A stretch of DNA of 64,000 nucleotides. Origin: Budorcas taxicolor. Taxonomy: Eukaryota > Chordata > Mammalia > Artiodactyla > Bovidae. The stretch is from assembly GCF_023091745.1 (NCBI RefSeq), contig NC_068930.1, positions 5,168,262 through 5,232,261 of the forward strand. Direction: 5' to 3'. The translations under genes were made by a program, and so were the position numbers. The notes beneath the pieces were generated by a model. The model did not search any database. It had not been told where the DNA came from and saw only the letters and a list, made by a program, of their open reading frames with translations. Positions 10,871-23,232 of this stretch are shown in pieces (within the stretch, counting starts at the first letter, position 1; each line of letters opens with the position of its first letter).

Positions 10871-12829
10871 CATTGTCAGCCACTGTTCTGTCCAGAATTT
10901 GCTGGAAGCCAAGGTTCAGAAACACAGGATAACTTTCCTAAGGGAAAGGGGATGAGCTGGGACTCTGTCTGGGGATATCTTGGCACAATCTCAAGCAAGG
11001 TTAGTTCTCCAGCTGCAAACAGCTAAGCTTTCACGTTTGGATTAACAGTGAAACCCACTGGACTGCCTGGTGGCCTGAATGGGGCTACAGGGCAGCAGCT
11101 GAGGCCGGGCTGAAGGTAGGCCGCCAGGGGCAGACGAAGGGAGCCAACAAACCAGGGAACTGGCTCCGCAGCTGCTCTGGCCCTGAGGCTCTGGCCCTGA
11201 GGCTAAGCCGCAGCTCTTCAGCCCAGGGCAGCCCCAAGCCTGAGCGTCAGAACGAGAGGCAGGCAGAGGCGCCCTCCCCGCCTTCTGCTTGGCGGAGGGC
11301 TCAGGACCTGGAGGAGGATTCGGGACCTGGGCCCAGGCCCCTCTCCGAGGCCCTGCTCAGCCGCCTCCCGCTCCCCAGCACTCTTCCTGCAGACCTCTGC
11401 CCGAGTCACAGAGGGAGGCGTTTTCAACACACCGCAGCCAACAGCTAGCTCCAGAGCCCCAGCTGGACAGGCCTGTCCACGAGAGGGTCCCATCTGCACC
11501 CTGACATCCTTGTAGCAAATCCTAAATACTGCCCAATAGAGAGAGCAAGGCACAGCTGTAGGGGCGGTCTAGGCACTCAGGACCTGGGTGGGCCCGGCTC
11601 TGGTGGAAGCAGTAGGGAGGATGGCCTGTTGGAAAAAGTGAGAAAAAGCGTGACAGGGTAACAGGGCTGGACCAGAGCGGGGAGAGGTCCCTGAGGGGGC
11701 AGCCCTTGCTGCGTAACTGGGTGGCGCCAGCGAGGAGGACGCGGGAGTGCCTGCTGGAGGCGTCCGCCTGGGCAGCTGAGTTGGCTGCTGGAGGCGTCTT
11801 CCCGAGAAAGGCCGCAGGGGCTGGCGTGGGGGCGGTGCTCAGGCTGCAGGTGGGCGAGGGCCGCAGGACACCCCTTCCCGGGTCACCGCAGTCCCCGCCC
11901 GTGGAGGGCTCCTGGAGATCTCCACCCGGCCTTTGTTATTTCTCTCTCCCTACCAAGTGTCCCTCTTCTTTTTTTGAGGCTTTCATTCTCGGCTTGGCCC
12001 TTCCTTTTCGAGACCCGTTTCTAGAAAGAGTGGTTGAAACAGAAGTCCTCCTCCGTCCCCATCATCAGCCCCCGCAGCAGGACCCTCCCTCCAGGGCTCC
12101 CGCAGAGTCTGCGCACGGCCGCCTTCCTCCCGAGCCGGGCTCCTGTGCTTCTCCCATCGCGCTGCCCTTGGAAGAGCATCCCTGGCCCCTGCTCCCGGCT
12201 GTGGGAACCGCTGTCTGTTCCCTTCCTCTCATGCCCTCTGACCCTGACCCACGCTGGTCTGCTGTGTCACCATCTTCAAACACAACCTACAGACAGAGGC
12301 TCCTCAAACCCGTAAATCCAGCTCCTACTCCCCAAACGCCTATCATATGCATTTTTTCTATCAGCTGGGTCATTCCACCAGATGAACTCGCCCGCTCCAC
12401 ACATGCAGGGGATCCCAACTCCCCCCTCTCCTCCACCAGTCTCTTCCCTGACCCTCACACAGGAGACAAGCCCTCCTGCCGGCCTGCTCGTCCACGTCCA
12501 CTGGATCTCCCTCCCCAGGGGGTATTCGAGTTCTCCCCTCGGCCTCCCTGCTAACTGGGCTCTCCCCGCTCTATCGTATGACAGCACTGACCCAGAAGCA
12601 ACGACCGTAATAGTAGCCAGTGTTTATTAAGCACCCTCTCCTCTGAAAGCCTTCCACATACTGAACTGACAAAGCTTTGCACCCATGACACAAGGGCCTC
12701 CTGGATTCTCCCTATGATACAGAAGAATACAGTAGAGTAGTTCACCGGCACTGTCTCGTTGGAAAGCATGGGCTTCAGAGTCTGCCAGCCTCAGTAAAAG
12801 CCAGATGTAGTTAATATCCCCGTTTAACA
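10871..12829. other. GC-rich intron with long non-coding ORFs
   Basis: Unique sequence, GC-rich from about 11200 to 12550, with an open frame of 282 codons (11706-12554, plus). The translation has no recognisable domain and is proline- and serine-rich, as expected from chance openness in GC-rich DNA. No CpG-island promoter can be claimed from inspection. Confidence 0.5.
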
Positions 12830-13322
12830 CAGAGGTATTAAAAAGCAGAGATACTTTGCCAACAAAAGTCCACACAGTCAACGCTGTGGTTTTTCCAGGA
12901 GTCATGTAAGGACATGAGAGTTGGACCATTAAGAAGGCTAAGTGCCCAAGGATTGATATTTTTGAACCATGGTGTTGGAGAAGACTCTTGAGGGTCCCTT
13001 GGATGGCAAGGAGATAAAACCAGTCCATCTTAAAGGAAATAAACCCTGAATATCCATTGGAAGGACTGATGCTGAAGTTGAAGCTCTAATACTTTGGCCA
13101 CCTAATGCAAAGAACTGACTCACTGGAAAAAGACCCTGATGCTGGGAAAGACTGAAGGCAGGAGGAGAAGGGGACAACAGAGGATGAGACGGTTGGCTGG
13201 TATCACTGACTCAATGAGTCTGAGCAAGCTCCTGGAGACGGTGAAGGACAGGGAAGCCTGGCGTGCTGCAGTCCATGACGTTGCAGAGAGTCAGACACGA
13301 CTGAGCAACCGAGCAACAACCA
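12830..13322 (+). mobile_element. BovB LINE, 3' fragment
   Basis: Corresponds to the last part of the BovB ORF and tail: the TTTGCCAACAAAAGTCC region, a HGVGEDS-like decayed ORF end, and a tail with GAGTCAGACACGACTGAGCA. The copy is 5'-truncated with several indels. Confidence 0.93.
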
Positions 13323-14872
13323 ACAAACACAGAGGGAGCTCCCGAGGGCAGAACCGAGAGCTGCTGACTAGGGGCTGAAGCCCCTCCAGCTCTAGTCCCA
13401 GTCTGGGGCAGGCAACAATTGTGTGGGGGTGGTCTCACCACAGGGTGCCTGATGCCCCACACAGCAGGAGGGCACCGGCCGCCATACAGCCTGGAGAAGG
13501 AGGTCAGAGTTGTCACCAACAGTTACCCATCAGCAAGAATGCCCTCAGAATGTGCTCCCTAGAGGCTGCCCCCACCTCCTTCACTTCAGGGTCTGCTCTG
13601 TTCTGCCCGCTGGGCCCTGGGTGCCAAGGATGGTGTGACGTGTACAAAGTCTGGGGCTGGAGTTGGGTGGTGCACACAGGGGCTGGGAAACCCACAGAAG
13701 ACCACTTTCGGACAGAGGCCTGAGTATCTGCCCCCCAATTTACAGCTGACATTTTAGGATTTTTCTTAAGAGTTTTACCCTCTTTTAACCAGGCCCTTTA
13801 AGGGGTGATCTAACCCTTCCACGTTCTAGTTGATCCTCAGGCAAGAACAGGCAAGCACTTGCAGTTTCAGCAGGCGTGAACATCTCTTGCCCTTTATAGT
13901 GCATACTTTTCACTCACTGACTCTCCCATCGCCCTCAACAAGATGAGGAGCCCACTGCATGCACACAGGCAAAGCCTCGAGTGCATGCCAAAAGCTCTTG
14001 CAGTGGAGCCCCTCCAGAAGCAGAGCTCCAGCCCTGCCCACGTGTCCGTGGTGGCCACGCTGCGCCTCAGCCTCTAAGCAGCATCCTAAGCAGCTGGCCC
14101 CGCAGAGCTGGACACTGCGGGAAGCCCCAGCTCCCCGCATCACACCTGCGGCCCCAGGCTCGGGTCCACACAGCTGCGCCCCGGCGGGGCATCCCCGCCA
14201 GCGGCAGCTCCACAAGTCCATGTGACCCCTGTTCTCTCCCACCTCCCTTTGCCCCACGCCGCCTGTCCACGGCCTGCACAACCATTAACACGATTACAGG
14301 AATTTCCAACCATTCGCAGAAGCACAAGGGTGGCCTTACTTCCCCTGGACAGCCTCCAGCCCAGCTTCAACAAGGACCACCAGGCAGCTGGCCCCATGTC
14401 ATTCATCTACATTTCTCGTCTCTCTGTTTTAGGGCAAGGAGCTGGACTATTTATTTAACATGCTCGAGGACTTTAAATTTTGTTTATGTCTCTGTGTTCC
14501 CCTGACTACAGTGAAACAAACAAGACGGAAGGCATTTCTTTGTATTCAGTTCACTGCATTATCCCCAGAGCCTTAAAAAGGGCCTAGCACATAGTAGGTG
14601 CTCAGCAGATACTTGTTCAGTGGCTGAGAGTATGAACGAAGGCATGACCTCCCAGGCAGGCTCCTTCTGCCTGGCGTCTGTGCTTCCACTTACGGGGTCA
14701 CGTGCAGTCACCGTGTTTCTCACCCCCCACCTTCCCCGGCTGCTGGACGGAGGGGATCTGACCAGTGTCCACTGCCGACAGACTCTTGTCAGGCAGCCCC
14801 ATAAGCTCAGGGACACAGCAACAGTCCTGAAAGGCTGCACTCACACACAGACACACACTGCCTTATACTATA
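13323..14872. other. Intronic sequence, nothing recognised
   Basis: Unique intron. No gene or confident repeat. Confidence 0.5.
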
Positions 14873-15126
14873 CACCGTGGGCCATCCAACAACGTGGGTT
14901 TGAGCTGTGTGGCTCCACTTATTCGCAGGGTTTTTTTCGGTAAACACAGCATTACACCATCCAAGCTTGGCTAAATCCACAGATGCAGAAGTGCAGATCC
15001 AGAGGGCAGACTATGGGACTTAAAAATCTGTGGTTTTGGTACCCTGGCAGGTCCTGGGATCAATCCACCATGGACACTGGCAGGGGTTGGCACCCCACAC
15101 CGCAAGCTGCTCAAGGGTCGACTGTA
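14873..15126. mobile_element. Probable Tigger-like (TcMar) DNA transposon remnant
   Basis: The right end reads GCTCAAGGGTCGACTGTA. Its complement resembles the left end CCATCCAACAACGTGGGTTT imperfectly, giving inverted ends like CAGTTGACCCTTGAACAAC of Tigger-derived elements. The interior (GCTCCACTTATTCGCAGG, AAATCCACAGATGCAG) resembles the same family. Family name from memory. It ends about 58 bp from an ATP10A splice donor. Confidence 0.55.
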
Positions 15127-15183
15127 CACACTCATATCGTTTGTCAAACAGAAGGGTAAGCCCAGGCAGAGGTCTATACTCAC

Positions 15184-15269
15184 ATGCACCCACGGAACCT
15201 AGTCAGGTCGTTGTTGGGCTTCTCACACTCGATTATGCTGGTGAACGTCAGAGGATTGAATTCGGAGAC
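15184..15269 (-). CDS. ATP10A: ATP10A exon (about exon 3): actuator domain, small exon
   Basis: This 86-nt exon starts at phase 0 and ends with two nucleotides (AT) of a split isoleucine codon. The acceptor is ATTTTAG and the donor GTGAGT. It encodes [20 protein letters not shown] followed by DLTRFRGC. It joins GFSEL of the previous exon in frame; its last codon is completed by C at the start of the next exon. It is isolated by a 46.3-kb intron upstream and a 7.5-kb intron downstream. A decayed DNA-transposon-like sequence ends about 58 bp beyond the donor. It was recognised from the conserved [18 protein letters not shown] segment of ATP10-type flippases and from exact phase complementarity. 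Confidence 0.9.
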
Positions 15270-16754
15270 CTAAAATAATAGCAGGAGCACATTAGAGAGA
15301 TCTGGGGTCAGCCTTGTCCATCTAACAGTCACTTGCTTCTTGGTCTCCCACCCACAGTGGCAGCATTTCATGAAGGACTCTGTGTTTGTAACCTGTGCGT
15401 GCACACACACACGTGCGTGTGCACACACACAGTGCTTGGCCTGTGCATTTTTGTTTCTACAGTGAATGACAGCTGTCAGTGAGCCCACAGGACTGTAGCT
15501 TTAATGTAAATTTAGCATATATGGTAGAAGAGGGCAGGGATGAGTTGAGTTTCTTGAGACAGATCAGCACCTTCCAACTTTCTACACGGATTTGGAGAAG
15601 CAGCTTCCATCTGAAAAAAAGGAGCTTAGGATAAAAATATCATTTCCTCAACATGCTCTAAATATTCTTCACAGATATCTGGAGGCAAACATTTAAATAA
15701 TCTGTGTGTAAGCCAATCATTTCTTTATCTTTCTGCTTGATGAAAAAGTCAGAGCTCACCACAAAGGAAGCCCTTCACTTAGAGTCTGGCACCAAGAGAT
15801 GAAGCGAGGCCTGGCTCGTGTGGAGAGACGCGTGCGGAGAGGGAAAGGGCAAGAAGGGTGCGTGGCAGGCAACGAACGAGAGACACTGGGACACACCTCC
15901 AGTGTAAACTACTGAGGCCCATCTACAGAGTTTTAAAACCAGCTTGCTTTGATCAGACTGGCCATTCTCTTTTATCCATCAAGTGTCACCACGTGGTTAA
16001 AAAAAAAAAAAAAAAAGGAAGATCTGTCTTGGCTCACGCAAGCCTAGCATCACAGAAAAAAGTTAACTGTTTAAACATCAGAGCGATGGTAGAAACACTG
16101 GTGACCCCCCTTCCAGGTAACGGTTACTCCAGCACAACAGCGCCCCCAACTTGGCAGAGAAGATCGCTGTGAAGGTAATGACTCAAAAGTCAGCCTGACT
16201 CTTTTCCAGGGTGTCATGGACATTGCAAGAACTCACTACATAGTAGTAGCTCGATTCCATCGCTGAAAAGAGAGCGCCACTTTAAAGACTCTTCCTGAAG
16301 TTTCATTAGCTATGGGCGCCTCTCTCCGTGGACTGAAATGCCCTCTGGCTCTGCTCCAGAGTACGGCTATGCTTGGAGGAGTGTGTTTATTTCAGGCCTT
16401 GTGGATCCTCCTGAAGCCAGGCAGTTGCCTTTTCCAGAGCAGACCTCTGCAGATGCAACGCCCAGGACGGCCCTGAAGGGGGTGAGTTCCCCAGCACACG
16501 AGGGTTATTCTTGGCAGACAGGGAGGGTGGACTTAAAATACTCTGTCTCTGTTTATGATTCTTTCTCTCGAAGAAAAATGTAACGTGCATGGCTCAGAGA
16601 CTAGAACATTCTGTCTCTGGAGCGTCAGAGCTGCCTTTGTAACGTCCCACCAATAAGCCTGTGCCCTAGGGAATGTGTGTGCCCAGGGCACGGGATGCCT
16701 GCCTTCGTCTGCTTGTTGGGGAGGATTTTTAGACCTGGAGGGCCCCGCGGAGGC
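15270..16754. other. Start of the 46-kb intron; CA tracts and an A-run
   Basis: Unique intron with CA/CG-alternating tracts near 15403-15430 and a homopolymer A run near 15998-16016. No gene seen. Confidence 0.55.
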
Positions 16755-17172
16755 TGTTCTGGGTTGAACTGTGTTTCCCCACTCCCACTCCCAGAATCCA
16801 CATGTTGAAGCCCTAATCCCCAGTACCCCAGAATGTGGCTGCATTTGGACACAGGGTCTTTACAAAGGTAAGTAAAGCAAAATGGGATCATTAGGGTGAG
16901 CCCTCATCCCTCATGCGATCTGCCTGGTGTCCTGCTAAGAAGAGGGAATCTGCCAGCATGTGGACATGCACACACGCACACACACACGCGCGCGCGTGTG
17001 CTGAGGGATGACTGAAAAGAAAGAGGGCGGAGACACCCATCTACAAACCAGGGAGAGGAGCTTCAAACAGAGCAATGCTGTGGACACCTTGACCTTGGAC
17101 TCTGTGGCCTCCAGCACTGCGAGAAAATAAATTTGTTGTTTAGGCCACTCTGTAGCCCTAACAAACTAATAT
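16755..17172 (+). mobile_element. MLT1-type LTR (ERVL-MaLR), near full length
   Basis: Begins CTGGGTTGAACTGTG, passes through CACATGTTGAAGCCCTAATC, GTCCTGCTAAGAAGAGG and ACCTTGACCTTGGACTCTG, and ends GAGAAAATAAATTTGTTGTT...ACAAACTAATA. This is the order of an MLT1C-like LTR with its polyadenylation signal AATAAA. A CA/CG alternating tract at 16969-17000 sits inside it. Confidence 0.85.
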
Positions 17173-17499
17173 AAATATAAAGCCCATCTTTAACTTTCCC
17201 ATTTAAAAAGAGTTTTGTGTCCGGAGCACATCTTTTGGATGAGAAAATTCTACTTACCTTGATTGTTTCCAACTTAACTGGCAATCTCTAAATACCCCCA
17301 TGCAAGAAATATATTTGTTACTCTCTCCACCCAATCATTTACCCATCTACCTCCTGCCAAACTGTGTTCAAGGTGGTGCCCAAGTCACCCACCAGCCAAG
17401 CTCCTGTTGACCCAGCCCCAGAGCAAGGACAGAAGGTCCAGTCCACCATTCTATGCCACGCATGCTAACTCCATATTTTTAATATGGGGAAGGTGAAAG

Positions 17500-17710
17500 A
17501 GTTCTGAGATGGATGGTGGGGGCAACTGCACAAGACTCTGAATGAGACTCTGAATGTACTTAATATCACAGAACTGCACATTCAAAAATGGCTAAAATGG
17601 GGGAATTCGCTGGAGGTCCAGTTAGGACTCTGCACTTTCACCGCAGGGGCATGTCAGGGTACTAAGATCCCACAAGCCCGTGGCATGGCCAAGAAACAAA
17701 CAGTTCAACA
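17500..17710 (+). mobile_element. L1M 3' fragment followed by CHR-type SINE
   Basis: CTGAATGTACTTAATATCAC and AACTGCACATTCAAAAATGG look like an old L1M 3' end. From 17599 the sequence GAATTCGCTGGAGGTCCAGT...ACTAAGATCCCACAAGCCCG is a CHR-type SINE head. The boundary is near 17598. Confidence 0.65.
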
Positions 17711-19337
17711 TAACAAAGGGGTTCCACAATAAACAGTTTAAAGAAAGCAAATATAAACAAACACTGAGAACTGACTGTGAACAGAGATGAGTCATCAAGT
17801 AGCACCTAGCTCAGAAGTCCAGGAACTTCAGCACAAACGTAGAGCCCCTCATGCGTAAGCCACCGAGGACGCCTCTACACACGCAGCCCTGGCGTCATCA
17901 TCATGCTCGTCAGCTACAGCTGCAGCGTCGGAGAGCTCACTAAATGCCGAGTACCGTGCCACACGCTGTTCACCACCCCTCACAGCACCACAGTGAGGTC
18001 CATTTTCAAACCATTTTTAAGGCGGGGTGATGAAGGACCATGCCCACGGTCACGTGGCCGGGGGGTGACTGAGGGAGGCTCCTCAGCTTCTCAGACACCC
18101 AGCTCAGCAGCCTTGCCAAGACTGCCTTGCACTAATAAGAAAACATGATGCAGATATGTATAGGTATAAAGATGATGTATATACATATATGAATATGTAT
18201 AAGCCAGAAAGCGTACAACTGGTTCGACAGAAATTGCCAAACAAACATGCCTTAAAGTTTTAATGTTTTCAAAAACACGTGTCAGTTAAATGTACCCCCT
18301 TCCCATCTTCAGCAATGCCCTTGGATGCAGAGTTAGCACCGTTCACTCAAAACTGGAGCAAAAAAAACACCAGGAGCCCTAGGATCTACTCCTGGTTCTT
18401 CTGATTAAGAACTGCGGGCCTCCTGGCATTTAGACTCGGCTCTCAAGTCTCTGGAGACCTGTGGAATCACAGGTCCACGACTGCAGAGGTGATTCTAACC
18501 ACTCCCCCCACCGCAGTGGCCCTGGCGCCGGGGGCACTGCAGGAGCAGCGTGGTCAGCAGGGGTCACGCGGCAGCCCTCTGCCGCCCGCTCCCCGCGCTG
18601 GGGCCCAGCGCGCCCACGCCTCCGCCAAGTGTGCTGCCAGTGCTCACCACACAGTCTCCACATCCCAGCAAGCACCTTAAGCTCATGGTTTCTACCGCAA
18701 ACATTTTCAAAGCTGCTTTGGACCAAGTGATTTGACCTCAACAGGTGGAAAGGAAGGCAGGGCAGTGACGCGGGGAGAGTCCTGGGCCCTGCCTTTGAGC
18801 TTGCATTCCCTAGAAACCGGGGCAGTGGAGAGCCTGGTGAGCCAGCTCACCCAGGGCGCGCGGCTACCCCTCCCTGCAGACCCTTCAGAGTCCCTGACGC
18901 CTGGCGCCCTCTCAGGCCGACCAGCTACCCCTGGGGCCACGTTCCAGGTCAACCCCACAGGGGAGCCAGGGTCTGACTCAGCAGTGCCCAGAGAAGTCAC
19001 TGAATGAACGCCTGCTTCATCACGAAGATTCTCTTATCCATACTGAGATTCCTAATTGCATTAAACAAATTACTAATGAGTATTCCATACAAGCAAACAT
19101 CGACATTTTCCACCTTAAAACAGAAGCAGTGATGTCTGCAAAAGGGCATTTATAGTCCATTGAAGCAGACACATAATATTTCATCATAAAAGAAGTTCTT
19201 TAAACAGTTTACATTGCTATGCTTTTGGGATGAGCATGTGTCCAAGCAGGAGCCTGCCTGGCTCTCGCCATGGAGCTTCTGGAGTGAGGATGTTTGCTTT
19301 GGTTTCTGGGCAATGTGGTCTCAAAGGAGGCAGATGA
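17711..19337. other. Intronic sequence; AT-rich tract at 18150-18205
   Basis: Unique intron with a TATATACATATATG-type tract. No gene or confident repeat. Confidence 0.5.
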
Positions 19338-19965
19338 GAGGACACCCAGAGCCCGGAGCCCAGACGCGGGCACACAGGGGAGAGGGCACACGGAGCATGG
19401 AGCCCAGACGTGGGCATTCAGGGGAGAGGGCACACGGAACCCAGATGTGGGCACATAGGGGGGGAGAGGGCACACGGAGCCCAGAGCCCAGACACAGGCA
19501 CACAGGGGAGAGGGCACACGGAGCCCAGACACGGGTACACAGGCGAGAGGGCACACGGAGCCCAGATGCGGGCACATAGGGGAGAGGGCACACGGAGCCC
19601 AGAGCCCAGATGCGGGCACAGGGAGCCTGGAGCCCAGACATGGACACACAGGGTAGAGGGCACATGGAGCTCAGATGTGAGCACACAGGGGAGAGGGCAC
19701 ACGGAGCCCAGAGCCCAGACGCGGGCACACAGGGGAGAGGGCACACAGAGCCCGGACGCGGGCACACAGGGGAGAGGACACAGGGAGCCCAGAGCCCAGA
19801 CGCAGGCACAGGGAGCCTGGAGCCCAGACGTGGACACACAGGGGAGAGGGCACACGGAGCTCAGATGTGAGCACACAGGGGAGAGGGCACACAGAGCCTG
19901 GAGCCCAGACGCGGGCACACAGGGGAGAGGGCACACGGAGCCCAGAGCCCAGACAGAGGCACGTG
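19338..19965. repeat. Minisatellite, 37/44-bp units with 190-bp higher-order block
   Basis: About 14 tandem units, each opening AGAGGGCACACGGAGC and closing GGGCACACAGGGG. Units of 37 bp and 44 bp differ by a duplicated 7-mer GAGCCCA, and two 72-bp compound units occur. The compound unit and those after it recur exactly 190 bp apart (19583 and 19773; the landmark TCAGATGTGA at 19671 and 19861), so a multi-unit block was duplicated. ORFs on both strands are by-products. Confidence 0.95.
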
Positions 19966-22164
19966 TACCCTCTGTTCTCTGCCTCTGGGACTCTGTCCTG
20001 AAGATGTCCTGAAGATGTCCTTTGTGCTATGTCCTGTCACAATGCTCCTGCATACAAGCGGGCCGTCTCCACGTCCAGCTCCAATATCACCACCCCGCGG
20101 TGGCCTTCAAAGGCTGGTCCCTCTATACGGCTGCTGCCCTGCAGGGCGAGGTCTGTACCTCCACGCAGCAGCCACGTTCTGCCCGGGGGGCTCCGGGGGG
20201 CTCCCTGCTGGCTGCCCTCACACCTCCCAGCAGCCATTCCTACACCCAGGGGCCTGGGGGAGGCCCACACCATTCCACATGGATTTCCATGCCCCACGGA
20301 ACTTCACCTGGCTGCCCACCCCAGCGCTCCAGGAGGCGACGGTCCCCCGGCCGAGGCTGGGCAGGCCAACTGCTGCTGCCCTGAGCCTGTGTGCCCCCAG
20401 CACCGGCTCCTCCCAAGCCCTTGGATTCTCTGAGGACAGTTCTGTTTCCCCCAGACCAGCACAGGGCCTGGTGAATACACGGCCCAGGGGTGACAGATGC
20501 TTCTTTTTCAAGGATCTCCCATATCACACACTTCCAAACAGACCCACTGCTCCCTGCTGAGTCCTTGGAGGCCGGGACCCCTTGCCTACCAGACATCCCG
20601 CACCTGGTGTTGCAGCAGATGGGGCTGGCAGGAGGCCTGGGGGACCTCTCTGTGTTCTGGAAAGCCGTCCCTCTTCTACAAGTGTGAATATAGATGTGGA
20701 GAAGCGAAATACTTCTACAAGTATTTCAGTTAGAAGCAATATCAAAAGACTTCTTCATAGTCTATAATCTGGCTGCTTCCTTACTGACAATGGGTGAACA
20801 ATACCTGCATTAATTCAGGCAAAGCATTTAACCCAAACGAATGAATAATTATGCCAGCTCTGTCTTTCCATTTTCAGTACCTGTCAGTGCTTCGGGCATT
20901 CAAGAGAGGGCAGATGGCCCAATACTGAATGAGGGGATGAATGAATGAATTTACTTACTTACTACAAAAACTGGACTGCCAAATCAATAGTTTCAATCAG
21001 CCTGAAATAAGAAAGAAATTGCCTACCACAGTGTCCTCTGGCACACAGCAGGATCACCCTGATGGATCAGTTTTTATTAAATAACTAAAAACGCGAATGA
21101 AACCAAAGGCACTCTGGTCCCGGGGGCAGGAGAAGTCAAATGTATGATTCTAACCAGAGTCTTCTCTCCAATTTGTTTCGTATATTCAGTGTAACGCTGC
21201 AAGTTTATGCCCAAAACAAACAGAAACAGCAGAAATGATGACAAAACACGTTTAGGTAGCTAATCTGTGACTGCAGTAGTGTGACCGTATCATTGAACAC
21301 GTCCCAGATACATAAGGGCACAGGGAGGCTGGAACAGCAGCCCGTGAGCGGCCCTGGATGGCGGGCAGTCCCGCACGCAGCAGCTTTTCTGAGGCCACCG
21401 CACCTCCTGACCCTCAGTGTCTCCAGGGAAACAGATGACAGCACACTGGCGTCAGGGGGGCCTCAGCGGGCCTCTCAGGAAGCTTCCTGAGCTCAGGGTC
21501 TTTGCTGGCTGATAAAGACCTGATCCAGGCCTGTCTGGGCTGCCACCTGATTTTTCTAATTGCAAATTTTCCTGCCACAAGTACCTGCCCTGAGATCAAT
21601 GGGACCTCCCTTTGTCTTTCATGACAAAGACATGAAGGCTTTGGGGAAGCCTTTCATTTGTTAAATCTGACTTAAAAGTGCAAGATTCAGCCCCCCTTCC
21701 CTTCCCCCCTTTCATCCTCCGTCCCCTGGCCTCCTTGCTGGTTCATCAAAAAGCCTCAAAGCTTTAGGCCAAGTGTAGAGGCTCAGAGTGCTGGGTTTGA
21801 GTCCGAATTCTCAAAATTAAAAGCGTTTCTTTCCCTCTCACCACAAATGCTCCATGCAGTCACTGTAGGCTGTCACTGCCAGCAGAGGTGCATTTTCTTC
21901 TTTTATCAAACGTGTTAAGAGTATCTAAGGGCTGGCTATGCCTTCAGACAGTTAAGCGATAGAGTTGCTTTTATAGAAAACCAACTTCAAAACCTAAATG
22001 ACGGTTGTTCTTTAAACAGTCCTCTTAAAAGAAATTGTATGTAATTCAACATGGTGCTACCACATAAAACACATCTGAATTGGCACTGCCGAGGTGATCT
22101 GCTCTGCTGGTTGGCAGGCTAGTCTCAGTTTCCAATGTGGACTGAAAAAAATGCACAACCTAGA
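19966..22164. other. Intronic sequence, nothing recognised
   Basis: Unique intron including a short ATGAATGA/TTACTTAC tract near 20937-20963. No gene signal. Confidence 0.5.
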
Positions 22165-22935
22165 AGGTGAGTTGTTGGTGTTCAGTCGCCAAGTCCTGTC
22201 CATCTCTTTGCGACCCTATGGACTGCAGCACACCAGGCTCCTCTGTCTTCCACTGACTTCCAGAGTTTGCTCAAATTCATGTCCATTGAATCAGTGATGC
22301 CATCAGGTAGCCAAGGTATTGGAGCTTCAGCTTCAGCATTAGTCCTTCCAATGAATATTCAGGACGGGTTTCCTTTAGGATGGACTGGTTGGATCTCCTT
22401 GCAGTCCAAGGGACTCTCAAGTGTCTTCTCTAATACCACAGTCCAAAAGGATCAATTCTTTGGTGCTTGGCCTTCTTTATGGTCCAACTCTCACATCCAT
22501 ACATGACTACTGGGAAAACCACAGCTTTGACTAGATGGACCTTTGCCAGCAAAGAGATGTCTCTGCTTTTTAATATGCTGTCTATGTTTGTCATAGCTTT
22601 CCTTCTAAAGGAGCAAGTGTCTTTTAATTCCATGGCTGCAGTCATGATCTGCAGTGATTTTAGAGCCCCCAAAAGAAAATCTGTCACTGCTTCCACTTTT
22701 TCCCCTTCTATTTCCCATAGATAACTAAGATAACATGATCTTTGTTTTTTGAATGTTGAGTTTCAAGCCAGCTTTTTCATGCCTCTCTTTCACCCTCAAA
22801 AAGAGGCTCTTTAGTTCTTCTTCACTTTCTGCCATTACAGTGGTATTATCTGCATATCTGTGGTTGTTGATATTTCTCCTGGCAATCATGATTCCAGCTT
22901 GTGATTCATCCACCCTGGCATTTTGCAAAAGTTAA
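22165..22935 (-). mobile_element. BovB LINE, 5'-truncated
   Basis: Minus-strand translations give decayed BovB ORF end segments, including RRNINNHRYADNTTVMAESE (YADD region) and SRDISLLAKVHLVKAVVFPV. The tail is at the left end. ORF is broken by frameshifts. Confidence 0.95.
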
Positions 22936-22962
22936 GAGTTATGGTTTATTCGGCAGATAGTC

Positions 22963-23232
22963 GGAGAAGGCAATGGCACCCTACTCCAGTACTCTTGCCT
23001 GGAAAATCCCATGGACGGAGGAGCCTGGCAGCCTGCAGTCCATGGGGTCACTAAGAGTCAGACACGACTGAGCGACTTCACTTTCACTTTTCACTTTCAT
23101 GCACTGGAGAAGGAAATGGCAACCCACTCCAGTGTTCTTGCCTGGAGAATCCCAGGGACGGGGGAGCCTGGTGGGCTGCCGTCTATGGGGTCGCACAGAG
23201 TCGGACACAACTGAAGTTGACTTAGCAGCAGT
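22963..23232 (+). mobile_element. Bov-A2 dimeric SINE
   Basis: Begins GGAGAAGGCAATGGCACCC, has the TTCACTTTTCACTTTCATGC linker between monomers and ends CTTAGCAGCAGT. Full length. It lies about 30 bp from the truncated end of the BovB copy. Confidence 0.95.

Noticed and set aside
11706..12554. 282-codon plus ORF in GC-rich intron
   Set aside because: No recognisable motif, biased composition, and overlapping ORFs on both strands; chance openness in stop-poor GC-rich DNA is enough.
19321..20012. Overlapping ORFs of 146-200 codons on both strands
   Set aside because: By-products of the 37/44-bp tandem repeat; proteins are repetitive on both strands.
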